A stretch of 64,000 nucleotides of DNA from NCBI RefSeq assembly GCF_013364355.1, contig NZ_CP054931.1:682001-746000 (forward strand). Direction: 5' to 3'. The DNA comes from Stenotrophomonas sp. NA06056. GTDB lineage: Bacteria; Pseudomonadota; Gammaproteobacteria; Xanthomonadales; Xanthomonadaceae. Within the stretch, counting starts at the first letter, position 1, and the number at the start of each line of letters is the position of its first letter. Under the pieces are notes generated by a model. It had not been told where the DNA came from and made no database searches. It was given only the letters and a program-made list of their open reading frames with translations. A program made the translations under genes and the position numbers. Positions 46,634-53,586 of the stretch are shown here, one piece after another.

Positions 46634-47281
46634 TCAGAGCACGATCGGCGGCTCGCCGCCGACAATCACCACATCGGCACGGCGGCGCGCGAACAGGCCG
46701 ACGCAGACCACGCCCGGCAACTGGTTCAGTTCACGCTCCAGCTTTTCCGGATCGGTGATCTGCAGGTTGTGGATGTCCAGGATCTGGTTGCCGTTATCGG
46801 TCACCACACCTTCACGCCAGGTCGGCTGGCCACCGGTCATGTCGCGGATCTGGCGGGCGACCAGGCTGCGTGCCATCGGAATCACTTCCACCGGCAGCGG
46901 GAACCTGCCCAGCACCGGCACCTGCTTGCTCGGGTCGACGATGCAGACGAAGCGTTCGCTGGCCTCGGCGATGATCTTCTCGCGGGTCAGTGCAGCGCCG
47001 CCGCCCTTGATCAGGCACTTGTTGGCGTCGCACTCGTCGGCGCCATCCACGTACAGCGACAGGGTGCCGGTGTGATTCAGCTCGATCACCTCGATGCCAT
47101 GCTGCTTCAGGCGCGCGGTGCTCTGCTCGGAGCTGGACACCGCACCCTTGATGCGATGCTGGATGCGGGCCAGCGCATCAATGAAATAGGCGACGGTGGA
47201 ACCGGTGCCGACACCGACGATCATGCCGTCTTCGACGTACTCGATGGCCTTTTCGGCGGCCAGGCGCTTGGCTTCAGACAT
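46634..47281 (-). CDS. rpiA: Ribose-5-phosphate isomerase A
   Basis: 215-residue enzyme of the non-oxidative pentose-phosphate path. [45 protein letters not shown] and [11 protein letters not shown] with the catalytic Asp/Glu/Lys are all present. Upstream gene (EVE) ends 24 nt before it in the same direction. Confidence 0.96.
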   Translation of the reverse strand: MSEAKRLAAEKAIEYVEDGMIVGVGTGSTVAYFIDALARIQHRIKGAVSSSEQSTARLKQHGIEVIELNHTGTLSLYVDGADECDANKCLIKGGGAALTREKIIAEASERFVCIVDPSKQVPVLGRFPLPVEVIPMARSLVARQIRDMTGGQPTWREGVVTDNGNQILDIHNLQITDPEKLERELNQLPGVVCVGLFARRRADVVIVGGEPPIVL

Positions 47282-47305
47282 TGCGGGGAGCTCTCAGGCA
47301 GGGAA

Positions 47306-47785
47306 TCAGGATTTCTTTTCCAGCGACAGCAGCAGCTTCCACTGCGCGGCGGTGACCGGAAACACCGACAGGCGGTTGCCCTTGGCAACCAGCGGGAAGC
47401 CTTCGCCGAGCTCATCAGCGTGCAGCTTGATCTCGTCCAGCGCGATCACCTGCTTGAGCTTGCGGTCGAAGGCCACGTCCACCAGCATCCAGCGCGGGTT
47501 CTCGCGCGTGCTCTTGGGGTCGTGATAGTCGGATTTTGGATCGAACTGGGTGTCATCGGGGTAGGCCGCGCTGGCCACCGTGGCCAGGCCGACGATGCCG
47601 GGCACCTTGGTATTGGAGTGGTAGAACAGGATGCCGTCGCCGACCTGCATGCCATCGCGCATGAAATTGCGGGCCTGGTAGTTGCGCACCCCGTTCCAGG
47701 GTTCGACCTTGACCTTGGCCAGGTCATCGATGGAAAAAGCGTCCGGTTCGGACTTCATCAACCAATAGCGCTTGCGGGCGGTCAT
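47306..47785 (-). CDS. EVE-domain protein
   Basis: 159 residues, PUA-like EVE fold: YWLMKSEPDAFSIDDL, WNGVRNYQARNFMRDGM, GDGILFYHSNTKVPGIVGLA, DPKSTRENPRWMLVDV. EVE proteins bind modified bases in RNA or DNA. It overlaps the end of the cyclo-ligase gene by four bases (ATGA at 47782-47785). Confidence 0.92.
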   Translation of the reverse strand: MTARKRYWLMKSEPDAFSIDDLAKVKVEPWNGVRNYQARNFMRDGMQVGDGILFYHSNTKVPGIVGLATVASAAYPDDTQFDPKSDYHDPKSTRENPRWMLVDVAFDRKLKQVIALDEIKLHADELGEGFPLVAKGNRLSVFPVTAAQWKLLLSLEKKS

Positions 47786-48375
47786 GCGTTCACGGGGGCA
47801 GCGGAAGGGAGCAGGGTGCCGGCTTCAGTGCAGATCGCATCCACCGGTACGTCCCAGGACGCTACCGGCAAGGACTCGACCTGCTGCACCGAGAATGCCG
47901 CGCCGACCAGCCAGGGTGGCGCCGGCCGATCATGGCGGAAGGCGAAGCTGCGATCATACCAGCCGCCTCCCATGCCCAGCCGCCGGCACTGCGCGTCGAA
48001 GCCTACCAACGGCGTCACCACCAGGGCCATCTGCGCCGGTTCCAGGGTGTCTTCGATGGCGACATCCGGTTCGGGGATGCCGTAACGGTTGCTGGTCAAC
48101 GGCTGGCCGGGGCGCCAGGGCGCGAAGCGCAGCACGTCGCCGTGCAGTACCGGCAGGCAGTAGTGCAGCGTGTCGGGCAACTGCAGCTGCCAGCGGTGCA
48201 GGGCGATTTCGCCATCCAGCGCCCAGTAGCCGGCCACGGCGCCTTCGCGCGGGGCGAACGGCAGCGCCAGCAGCGCATCGGCCAGCGATTCGGCAGCCGC
48301 AATACGGACGGGGGCGGAAAGGTCGCGGCGGCGTTGCCGCAGGTCGTGGCGCAGGGCCTGTCGCGGGTCGGTCAT
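47782..48375 (-). CDS. fau: 5-Formyltetrahydrofolate cyclo-ligase
   Basis: 197 residues; converts 5-formyl-THF to 5,10-methenyl-THF with ATP. RQRRRDLSAP near the N-terminus and the C-terminal VVTPLVGFDAQCRRLGMGGG with WYDRSF are family motifs. ATG at 48373-48375. It lies immediately downstream of 6S RNA, the conserved order ssrS-fau (ygfA) of gammaproteobacteria. Confidence 0.93.
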   Translation of the reverse strand: MTDPRQALRHDLRQRRRDLSAPVRIAAAESLADALLALPFAPREGAVAGYWALDGEIALHRWQLQLPDTLHYCLPVLHGDVLRFAPWRPGQPLTSNRYGIPEPDVAIEDTLEPAQMALVVTPLVGFDAQCRRLGMGGGWYDRSFAFRHDRPAPPWLVGAAFSVQQVESLPVASWDVPVDAICTEAGTLLPSAAPVNA

Positions 48376-48410
48376 GGCAGCATGCGGCAAGGATCAGCCG
48401 TCATTGTGCC

Positions 48411-48448
48411 GGAAAGAACAAGGGCGACGCCCGAAGACGCCGCCCTTG
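48411..48448 (-). terminator. Terminator after 6S RNA
   Basis: Minus-strand CAAGGGCGGCGTC-TTCG-GGCGTCGCCCTTG followed by TTCTTT, about 10 nt after the 3' end of the 6S RNA fold. Confidence 0.75.
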
Positions 48449-48456
48449 CTGGAATA

Positions 48457-48646
48457 TTGCATTCTCCGCAATGTCGATGCATGCGAAACGACCTTGAACC
48501 CGGGGGCTCAAGTGGGAACGCTGGAGAACCATCGGGCTTCCCGCTGCAAGGCGGACCTGCACTCCCGGCGCTGTCGCGCTCCCGGTGTCGTTCTTAAGGG
48601 ACAAGGCGAATGTTTGCACATGCCGTCGAGTACCGCAGAGAACGCG
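48457..48646 (-). ncRNA. ssrS: 6S RNA
   Basis: About 190 nt between zapA and fau, the usual place of ssrS. On the minus strand GCGTTCTCTGCGG near the 5' end pairs with CCGCAATG…/GCGGAGAATGC at the 3' end (closing stem with G-U pairs). Inner arms such as CCTTGTCCCTTAAG and TTCAAGGTCG enclose the large internal bubble that mimics open promoter DNA. A perfect -10 box TATAAT lies 6 nt upstream (48652-48657 on the plus strand) and a terminator follows. It sequesters sigma-70 RNA polymerase in stationary phase. Exact ends are estimated. Confidence 0.85.
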
Positions 48647-48651
48647 TGGCC

Positions 48652-48657
48652 ATTATA
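48652..48657 (-). promoter_or_regulatory. -10 box of the 6S RNA promoter
   Basis: TATAAT on the minus strand, 6-7 nt before the inferred 5' end of 6S RNA. Confidence 0.7.
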
Positions 48658-48741
48658 GCCACCGCGCGTGATCTGGATAGGCCGTTCGTCGGCAACAGTG
48701 CGTGCCAATTCAGAAAAGAGAAGGCGCATTCCGCGCCCTTC

Positions 48742-49038
48742 TCACGTGCTGCTGTCGATCGCGCGGTCCAGACGCCGGTTCAGGTCGGCCAGGGTCTGTT
48801 GCAGGGCGACCGCTTGGCGGGCGTTCTCGTCGCGCAGCAGCTGCAGTTCGTGCGCCAGGTTGAGCGCAGCCAGCACCGCGATACGGTCGACCGCGGCCAT
48901 CCGGTTGCTGCCACGGATCTCGCGCATGCGCGCATCCAGCAGGCGGGCGGCCGCCATCAGGCTGTCGCGTTCATCACCACCGACGCCAACCGTGTATTCA
49001 CGGTCGAGGATACGGACGCTGACCGGTTCGGCACTCAT
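48742..49038 (-). CDS. zapA: Cell division protein ZapA
   Basis: 98-residue FtsZ-ring stabiliser. N-terminal VSVRILDREYTVGVGGDERD and a C-terminal coiled coil (LAHELQLLRDENARQAVALQ). Overlaps the upstream coiled-coil gene by ATGA (49035-49038). Confidence 0.93.
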   Translation of the reverse strand: MSAEPVSVRILDREYTVGVGGDERDSLMAAARLLDARMREIRGSNRMAAVDRIAVLAALNLAHELQLLRDENARQAVALQQTLADLNRRLDRAIDSST

Positions 49039-49256
49039 GTGTGCTGCTCCAGGGACTTGAGCCGGGTGATCATCGCTTCCACCCGCGAACGCGCCTGCTC
49101 GTTCTTGGCCAGCAGCGTCGAGCGCTCGGCCACCAGCTGTTCCTGCTGGTGGCGCAGGCTGCGGTTCTCCTCGGCCAGCCGCTGGTTGCGGTCGAGCAAC
49201 GCCTCCACACGGGCGGCGAAGGCCTGCAACTGGGCAAGGGGATCGGCGGGTTCCAT
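49035..49256 (-). CDS. Small ZapB-like coiled-coil protein (TIGR02449 type)
   Basis: 73 residues, almost entirely a coiled coil (LLDRNQRLAEENRSLRHQQE, QLVAERSTLLAKNEQARSRV). This family is always next to zapA in gammaproteobacteria and probably acts in division. Coupled to zapA. Confidence 0.85.
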   Translation of the reverse strand: MEPADPLAQLQAFAARVEALLDRNQRLAEENRSLRHQQEQLVAERSTLLAKNEQARSRVEAMITRLKSLEQHT

Positions 49257-49409
49257 GCCCGCACGATAGGCAAGCCGGGTCAGGGCGGTCAAGCACTGTC
49301 GCAGCAGGCCCGGGCGGCCACGAAGCGCAGGCGGACACATTGCTACACTACCGGGCTCACGGGCGCGCGCGTGCGCGCTCCGCAGTTTCCCTTCCGAACG
49401 AGCCGCACG

Positions 49410-49958
49410 ATGACCGAACTTCCCTCCGTCGACGACGTTACCCGCGCCAGCCAGGAACTGGGCCTGGGCGCCACTGCTGCCGAGCTGCATGGCGGGCTGT
49501 GCGGCTGGCTGGCCGCTGGCGGTGCTCCCGGCAATGACTGGCCGGCGCGCGTGCTGGCCGACGACACTCTGCCGCAGGTGGCTGCCGACAGTGCGCTGGC
49601 GCAGTTGCTGGAGGTCACCATCAAGCAGCTGGAAGACCGCGACTTCGCCTTCGAGCTGCTGCTGACCGACAGCAGTGACGTGGCTGCACAGGCGGATGCC
49701 ATGTTCAGCTGGACCCGTTCCTTCCTGGGTGGCTTTGGCCTGGGCAGTGGCGGCCATCGGCCGACCTTGTCCGAGGAAGGCGAGGAGGCACTGAACGACC
49801 TGGCCAGCCTGGCCCGTGCCTCGAGCGAGGACTTCGAAGCCGGCGGTGATGACGACGATGAAGCCCTGTCGGAGATCGAAGAGTTCATCCGGGTAGCGGT
49901 ATTGCTGCTGCACGGCGACGTGGTGCTGGCCGCGCGCCATCGGCAGCGCCTGAACTGA
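49410..49958 (+). CDS. YgfB/YecA-family (UPF0149) protein
   Basis: 182 residues. ELHGGLCGWLAAGGAPGNDW at the N-terminal part, DAMFSWTRSFLGGFGLG in the middle, and the acidic C-part DDDDEALSEIEEFIRVAVLL are those of UPF0149/YgfB. Its stop overlaps the pepP start by one base (TGATG), the usual ygfB-pepP pairing. Confidence 0.9.
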   Translation: MTELPSVDDVTRASQELGLGATAAELHGGLCGWLAAGGAPGNDWPARVLADDTLPQVAADSALAQLLEVTIKQLEDRDFAFELLLTDSSDVAAQADAMFSWTRSFLGGFGLGSGGHRPTLSEEGEEALNDLASLARASSEDFEAGGDDDDEALSEIEEFIRVAVLLLHGDVVLAARHRQRLN

Positions 49959-51286
49959 TGGATATCAAGCAGCGCACCGGCATCGCTGCCGGCGAGTACA
50001 AGCGTCGCCGTCGGCAGCTGATGGACATGGCAGGCGAAGACGCGATCCTGGTGCTGCCGGCGGCATCGGAGAAGGTGCGCAGCCTCGATACCCACTATCC
50101 GTACCGGCAGGATTCGGATTTCCAGTACCTGAGCGGCTTCCCGGAGCCGGAAGCGGTGCTGGTGCTGATTCCCGGTCGTCGCCACGGCGAAGCCATCCTG
50201 TTCTGCCGCGAGCGTGATCCCGAGCGCGAAGCCTGGGATGGTGGTCGCGCTGGCCAGGACGGCGCCGTCGCGCAGTACGCGATGGACGATGCTTACCCGA
50301 TCACCGATCTGGACGACATCCTGCCGGGCCTGCTTGAAGGGCGTTCGCGGGTCTATTACCACTTCGGCCGCGATGCGGACTTCGACCTGAAGCTGATCGG
50401 CTGGGTGAACCGCGTGCGTTCGCAGGTGCGCCACGGTGCGCAGCCGCCGCATGAGTTCCTGGAACTGGGCCATCTGCTGCACGAGCAGCGGCTGTTCAAG
50501 TCCGGTGCCGAGGTGGCGTTGATGCAGCGCGCGGCCGACATCAGTGTGCTGGCGCATCGTGCCGCCATGCAGGCCTCGAAGGCCGGCATCCACGAGTACG
50601 AACTGCAGGCCGAACTGGAACGGGTATTCCGTGCCAACGATGCGGTGCCTGCGTACTGCAGCATCGTCGGTGCGGGCCGCAACGCGTGCATCCTGCATTA
50701 CCGCGACAACAACGCGCGATCGCGCGACGGTGAACTGGTGTTGATCGATGCCGGTGCCGAGTTCCGCGGCTATGCCAGTGACATCACCCGTACGTTCCCG
50801 GTCAATGGTCGTTTCAGCGCCGAGCAGCGTGCGCTGCATGATCTGGTGGGGGCGGCACAGGCGGCAGCGCTTGCCCAGGCCAAGCCGGGCGTGGCGTACG
50901 AGTTGGGCCATCTGGCGGCGGTGCAGACTCTCACCGAGGGGTTGCTGCAACTGGGCCTGTTGAAGGGCACGCTGGAAAAAAATCTCGCCGAAGGGTTGTA
51001 CCAGCGTTTCTACCGGCACAAGACCGGGCACTGGATCGGGCTGGATGTGCACGACGTAGGCGACTATCGACTGGCTGGCGATTCGCGCCTTCTGGAGCCG
51101 GGCATGGCATTCACCATCGAGCCGGGGCTGTACATCGGCGTGGACGACACGACGGTGGAACCGCGCTGGCGCGGCATTGGCATCCGTACCGAGGATGATG
51201 TGCTGATTACCGACGACGGGCATCGGGTATTGACCGAAGGCCTGGCGCGCAGCGCCGACGAGATCGAAGCGTTGATGGCGGGGTAG
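49958..51286 (+). CDS. pepP: Xaa-Pro aminopeptidase P
   Basis: 442-residue M24B metallopeptidase removing an N-terminal residue before proline. Metal ligands are in DAGAEFRGYASDITRTFP, GHWIGLDVHDVG, EPGLYIG and RTEDDVLIT. The N-terminal creatinase-like domain (residues about 1-170) is intact (YRQDSDFQYLSGFPEPEAV). Coupled to the ygfB-type gene. Confidence 0.96.
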   Translation: MDIKQRTGIAAGEYKRRRRQLMDMAGEDAILVLPAASEKVRSLDTHYPYRQDSDFQYLSGFPEPEAVLVLIPGRRHGEAILFCRERDPEREAWDGGRAGQDGAVAQYAMDDAYPITDLDDILPGLLEGRSRVYYHFGRDADFDLKLIGWVNRVRSQVRHGAQPPHEFLELGHLLHEQRLFKSGAEVALMQRAADISVLAHRAAMQASKAGIHEYELQAELERVFRANDAVPAYCSIVGAGRNACILHYRDNNARSRDGELVLIDAGAEFRGYASDITRTFPVNGRFSAEQRALHDLVGAAQAAALAQAKPGVAYELGHLAAVQTLTEGLLQLGLLKGTLEKNLAEGLYQRFYRHKTGHWIGLDVHDVGDYRLAGDSRLLEPGMAFTIEPGLYIGVDDTTVEPRWRGIGIRTEDDVLITDDGHRVLTEGLARSADEIEALMAG

Positions 51287-51358
51287 GGGTTTTCGGCAGG
51301 GCTTGCAGCCCTGCACCTGCAGAGGCGACAGCCAAAGCAAGAGCGGCATTGCGTGGGA

Positions 51359-51470
51359 TGGCGGGGCGGTGTGGGTAGTCAGGACACGCCGTAAACCCAT
51401 CCATGGGGGCTCGATGGCGCCATCCATGGCGCCAACGGTCCTGCCCACCCACACCGCCCCACCTCTGACA
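51359..51470 (-). repeat. Long three-way-junction dyad, copy D
   Basis: Outer arms (51360-51375 with 51445-51461) pair with a small internal mismatch. On the minus strand hairpin 1 has stem GGCGCC and loop ATGGAT (51422-51427); hairpin 2 has CCC/GGG with loop ATGGAT (51399-51404). Tail CTGACAG at 51464-51470. Confidence 0.87.
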
Positions 51471-51491
51471 GATTCCTGCGGCTGTTGGTGG

Positions 51492-51584
51492 GTGCCGACC
51501 GTTGGTCGGCACATCTGTCAGATATCGAATGAATCATCCACGCATGGCGTGGATCTACTGGTAGGTGTCGACCTTGGTCGACAC
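51492..51584. repeat. Three small palindromes between dyads D and E
   Basis: GTGCCGACC-GTT-GGTCGGCAC at 51492-51512, an inverted SMAG at 51534-51558 and GTAG-headed GTGTCGACC-TT-GGTCGACAC at 51561-51584. Confidence 0.85.
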
Positions 51585-51653
51585 AGAGCGAGCGTAGCGA
51601 GCGACCCGCTTTTGCTTTTCTTTCTCTCTTCCGTGGTTGGACGCACACGGAAA

Positions 51654-51764
51654 CTGTCAGAGGTGGGGCGGGGTGGGTTCGCGGGGGTGTCCGCCGCATG
51701 GATGCGGCGGCCAAGCCTCCAGGGATGGATTCACGGCGTCCCCCGCGAACCCACCCCGCCCCAC
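51654..51764 (+). repeat. Long three-way-junction dyad, copy E
   Basis: Outer arms at about 51662-51687 and 51739-51764 pair perfectly over 26 bp. Hairpin 1 stem CCGCCGC/GCGGCGG, loop ATGGAT (51698-51703); hairpin 2 TCC/GGA with loop AGGGAT (51721-51726) and GCC/GGC. Tail CTGTCAG at 51654-51660. Confidence 0.89.
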
Positions 51765-51804
51765 CAAGCGCGGCTATTGCTCCAAGCAGCCAACCACGAG
51801 GGGC

Positions 51805-53136
51805 TCAGCCGTTCGCCGCCGCAAACACCGGCCGCGTCAGGTTGTCCGCCTCGCCTTCAGTGCACAGCACTTCGTCTTCGATACGGATGCCGCCGTATGG
51901 GCGGAAGAAGTCCACGCGGTCCCAGTTGATCGCATCGCCATGACCGGCAGCCTTCACTTCGTTCAACAGCATGTCGATGAAGTACAGGCCCGGCTCGATC
52001 GTCACCACCATGCCCGGTTCCAGTACGCGGGTCAGGCGCAGGTACGGATGACCAGCCGGGCGCTCGATGCGGCCACCTTCGTCACTGGCGGCGAAACCGG
52101 CCACGTCGTGTACCTGCAGGCCGATGAGGTGACCAATGCCATGCGGGAAGAACGCGGCGCTGACGCCGGTTTCCAGCGCGGTCTGCGGCGACACCTTGAT
52201 CACGCCGAAGTCCTTCAGCACGCCCATCAGCGACAGGTGCGCGTCAACATGCAGCTGCTTGTAGTCGAATCCCGGGCGCACCGCTGCGCACATCTGCTGC
52301 TGCGCGGCATCAACGGCCTCGATCATCGCCGCGAACTCGTCATGGCCGGCGGCGGCGTAGGTGCGGGTGATGTCGCTGGCATAACCGTACGCGCTGGCGC
52401 CGGCGTCGATCAGGAAGCTGCGCAGCGGCTGCGGTGCCTTGCGGCCCAGCTCGGTGTAGTGCAGTACCGCCGCATGTTCGTTCAGGGCCACGATGTTGCC
52501 GTATGGCAGTTCAGTGGCGTCCTGGCCCACGGCCTGGCAGTACGCCATGTGGATGCTGAACTCGTCGGCGCCGTTGCGGAACGCCGCTTCGGCCGCGCGA
52601 TGACCGCGCACACCGAGCACCTGCGCCTGGCGCATCAGTGCGATTTCATAGGGCGTCTTGCTGCCGCGATGCCATTCCAGGTAGTTCACCACCGGCGCCG
52701 GGTTGTTCGGCACATAAGCGCCCAGCGCACTCTGCGGTTCGCCCAGGATCGCGCAGCGCGTCGGGTCGGATGGCAGCAGTGCCAGCGCTTCGTCCGGCGT
52801 GCGGATGATGTGGATGTCGAAGTGCTCTACCCACCAGCCGCTGGGTGCATCCGGTACCACATGCCAGTAGTCGAACGGCTGGTGGAAGATCACCGCCGGG
52901 CGCTTGCCCGGAGTGAACACGATCCAGCTGTTGGGTACGCGGGTCAGCGGCAGCCAGGCCTTGAACTGCGGATTGACCGCGTACGGGTAGTCACGGTCGT
53001 CGAAGACCTGGTAGTGCAGGGTGCCGCTGGGCACCACCAGATGGTCGAAGCCGCCGCGTGCCAGCGCCTGCTCGGCGCGTCGGCACAGCACGGCCAGGTG
53101 GTCGGAATACAGGGCGCCGGGGTCTTGCTGGATCAT
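51805..53136 (-). CDS. pepQ: Xaa-Pro dipeptidase PepQ
   Basis: 443 residues, the same length as E. coli PepQ. M24 metal site: IDAGASAYGYASDITRTYAA, FFPHGIGHLIGLQVHDVAG, TIEPGLYFIDMLLNEV and GGIRIEDEVLCTEG. The N-domain reads SGTLHYQVFDDRDYPYAVNP. It cleaves X-Pro dipeptides. Convergent with pepP, which handles longer substrates. Confidence 0.93.
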   Translation of the reverse strand: MIQQDPGALYSDHLAVLCRRAEQALARGGFDHLVVPSGTLHYQVFDDRDYPYAVNPQFKAWLPLTRVPNSWIVFTPGKRPAVIFHQPFDYWHVVPDAPSGWWVEHFDIHIIRTPDEALALLPSDPTRCAILGEPQSALGAYVPNNPAPVVNYLEWHRGSKTPYEIALMRQAQVLGVRGHRAAEAAFRNGADEFSIHMAYCQAVGQDATELPYGNIVALNEHAAVLHYTELGRKAPQPLRSFLIDAGASAYGYASDITRTYAAAGHDEFAAMIEAVDAAQQQMCAAVRPGFDYKQLHVDAHLSLMGVLKDFGVIKVSPQTALETGVSAAFFPHGIGHLIGLQVHDVAGFAASDEGGRIERPAGHPYLRLTRVLEPGMVVTIEPGLYFIDMLLNEVKAAGHGDAINWDRVDFFRPYGGIRIEDEVLCTEGEADNLTRPVFAAANG

Positions 53137-53211
53137 TGCGGTGGCTCGACACGGAAAACGGCCCTAGATTCTGCCGCATACCGACACATCGCGCTGTGCC
53201 GGAACCGGCAC

Positions 53212-53586
53212 TCAGCCCGTCGAAACCGGTGCCTCGTCGCTGTCTTCGCCGATCCACCGGCGCAGCAGCTGCCGATGCTCACGTGACAGGGTCAGGAAGC
53301 GGAAGCCTGCCCAGCTCTGGCCGGGCGCATGTGCCGGTTCGCTCCACAGCAGGTGTACGCCGACGTCGATCAACTCGCTGCGGCCATCGGCCAACGGCAA
53401 CGGGAAGCGCAACTGATACAGCGCATCGTCGCGCAGCGTGGCGCTGGCCAGCATCAGCATGCCGGTCTCGGACACGTTGCCAAGGCGTCCAACCACGCTG
53501 TCGCGCATCTGGTCGGTCACCGGCACCAGGTCGGAGACCTGCCGGCGCGGTGCGCGGCGGGTATCAACAGGCGGTTGCGTGCTCAT
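53212..53586 (-). CDS. PilZ-domain protein
   Basis: 124 residues. RAPRRQVSDLVPV carries the Arg pair of the PilZ RXXXR motif, and VSETGMLMLASA is a form of (D/N)xSxxG with Glu-Thr-Gly, so c-di-GMP binding is possible. Overlaps the DUF1631 gene by ATGA (53583-53586), implying one transcript. Confidence 0.85.
   Translation of the reverse strand: MSTQPPVDTRRAPRRQVSDLVPVTDQMRDSVVGRLGNVSETGMLMLASATLRDDALYQLRFPLPLADGRSELIDVGVHLLWSEPAHAPGQSWAGFRFLTLSREHRQLLRRWIGEDSDEAPVSTG

Larger units (their letters stand above)
51287..51804. other. Repeat-rich convergent intergenic region
   Basis: 518 bp between pepP and pepQ, both ending here. Holds dyads D and E and three small palindromes; no gene. Same layout as 2996-3523. 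Confidence 0.82.
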
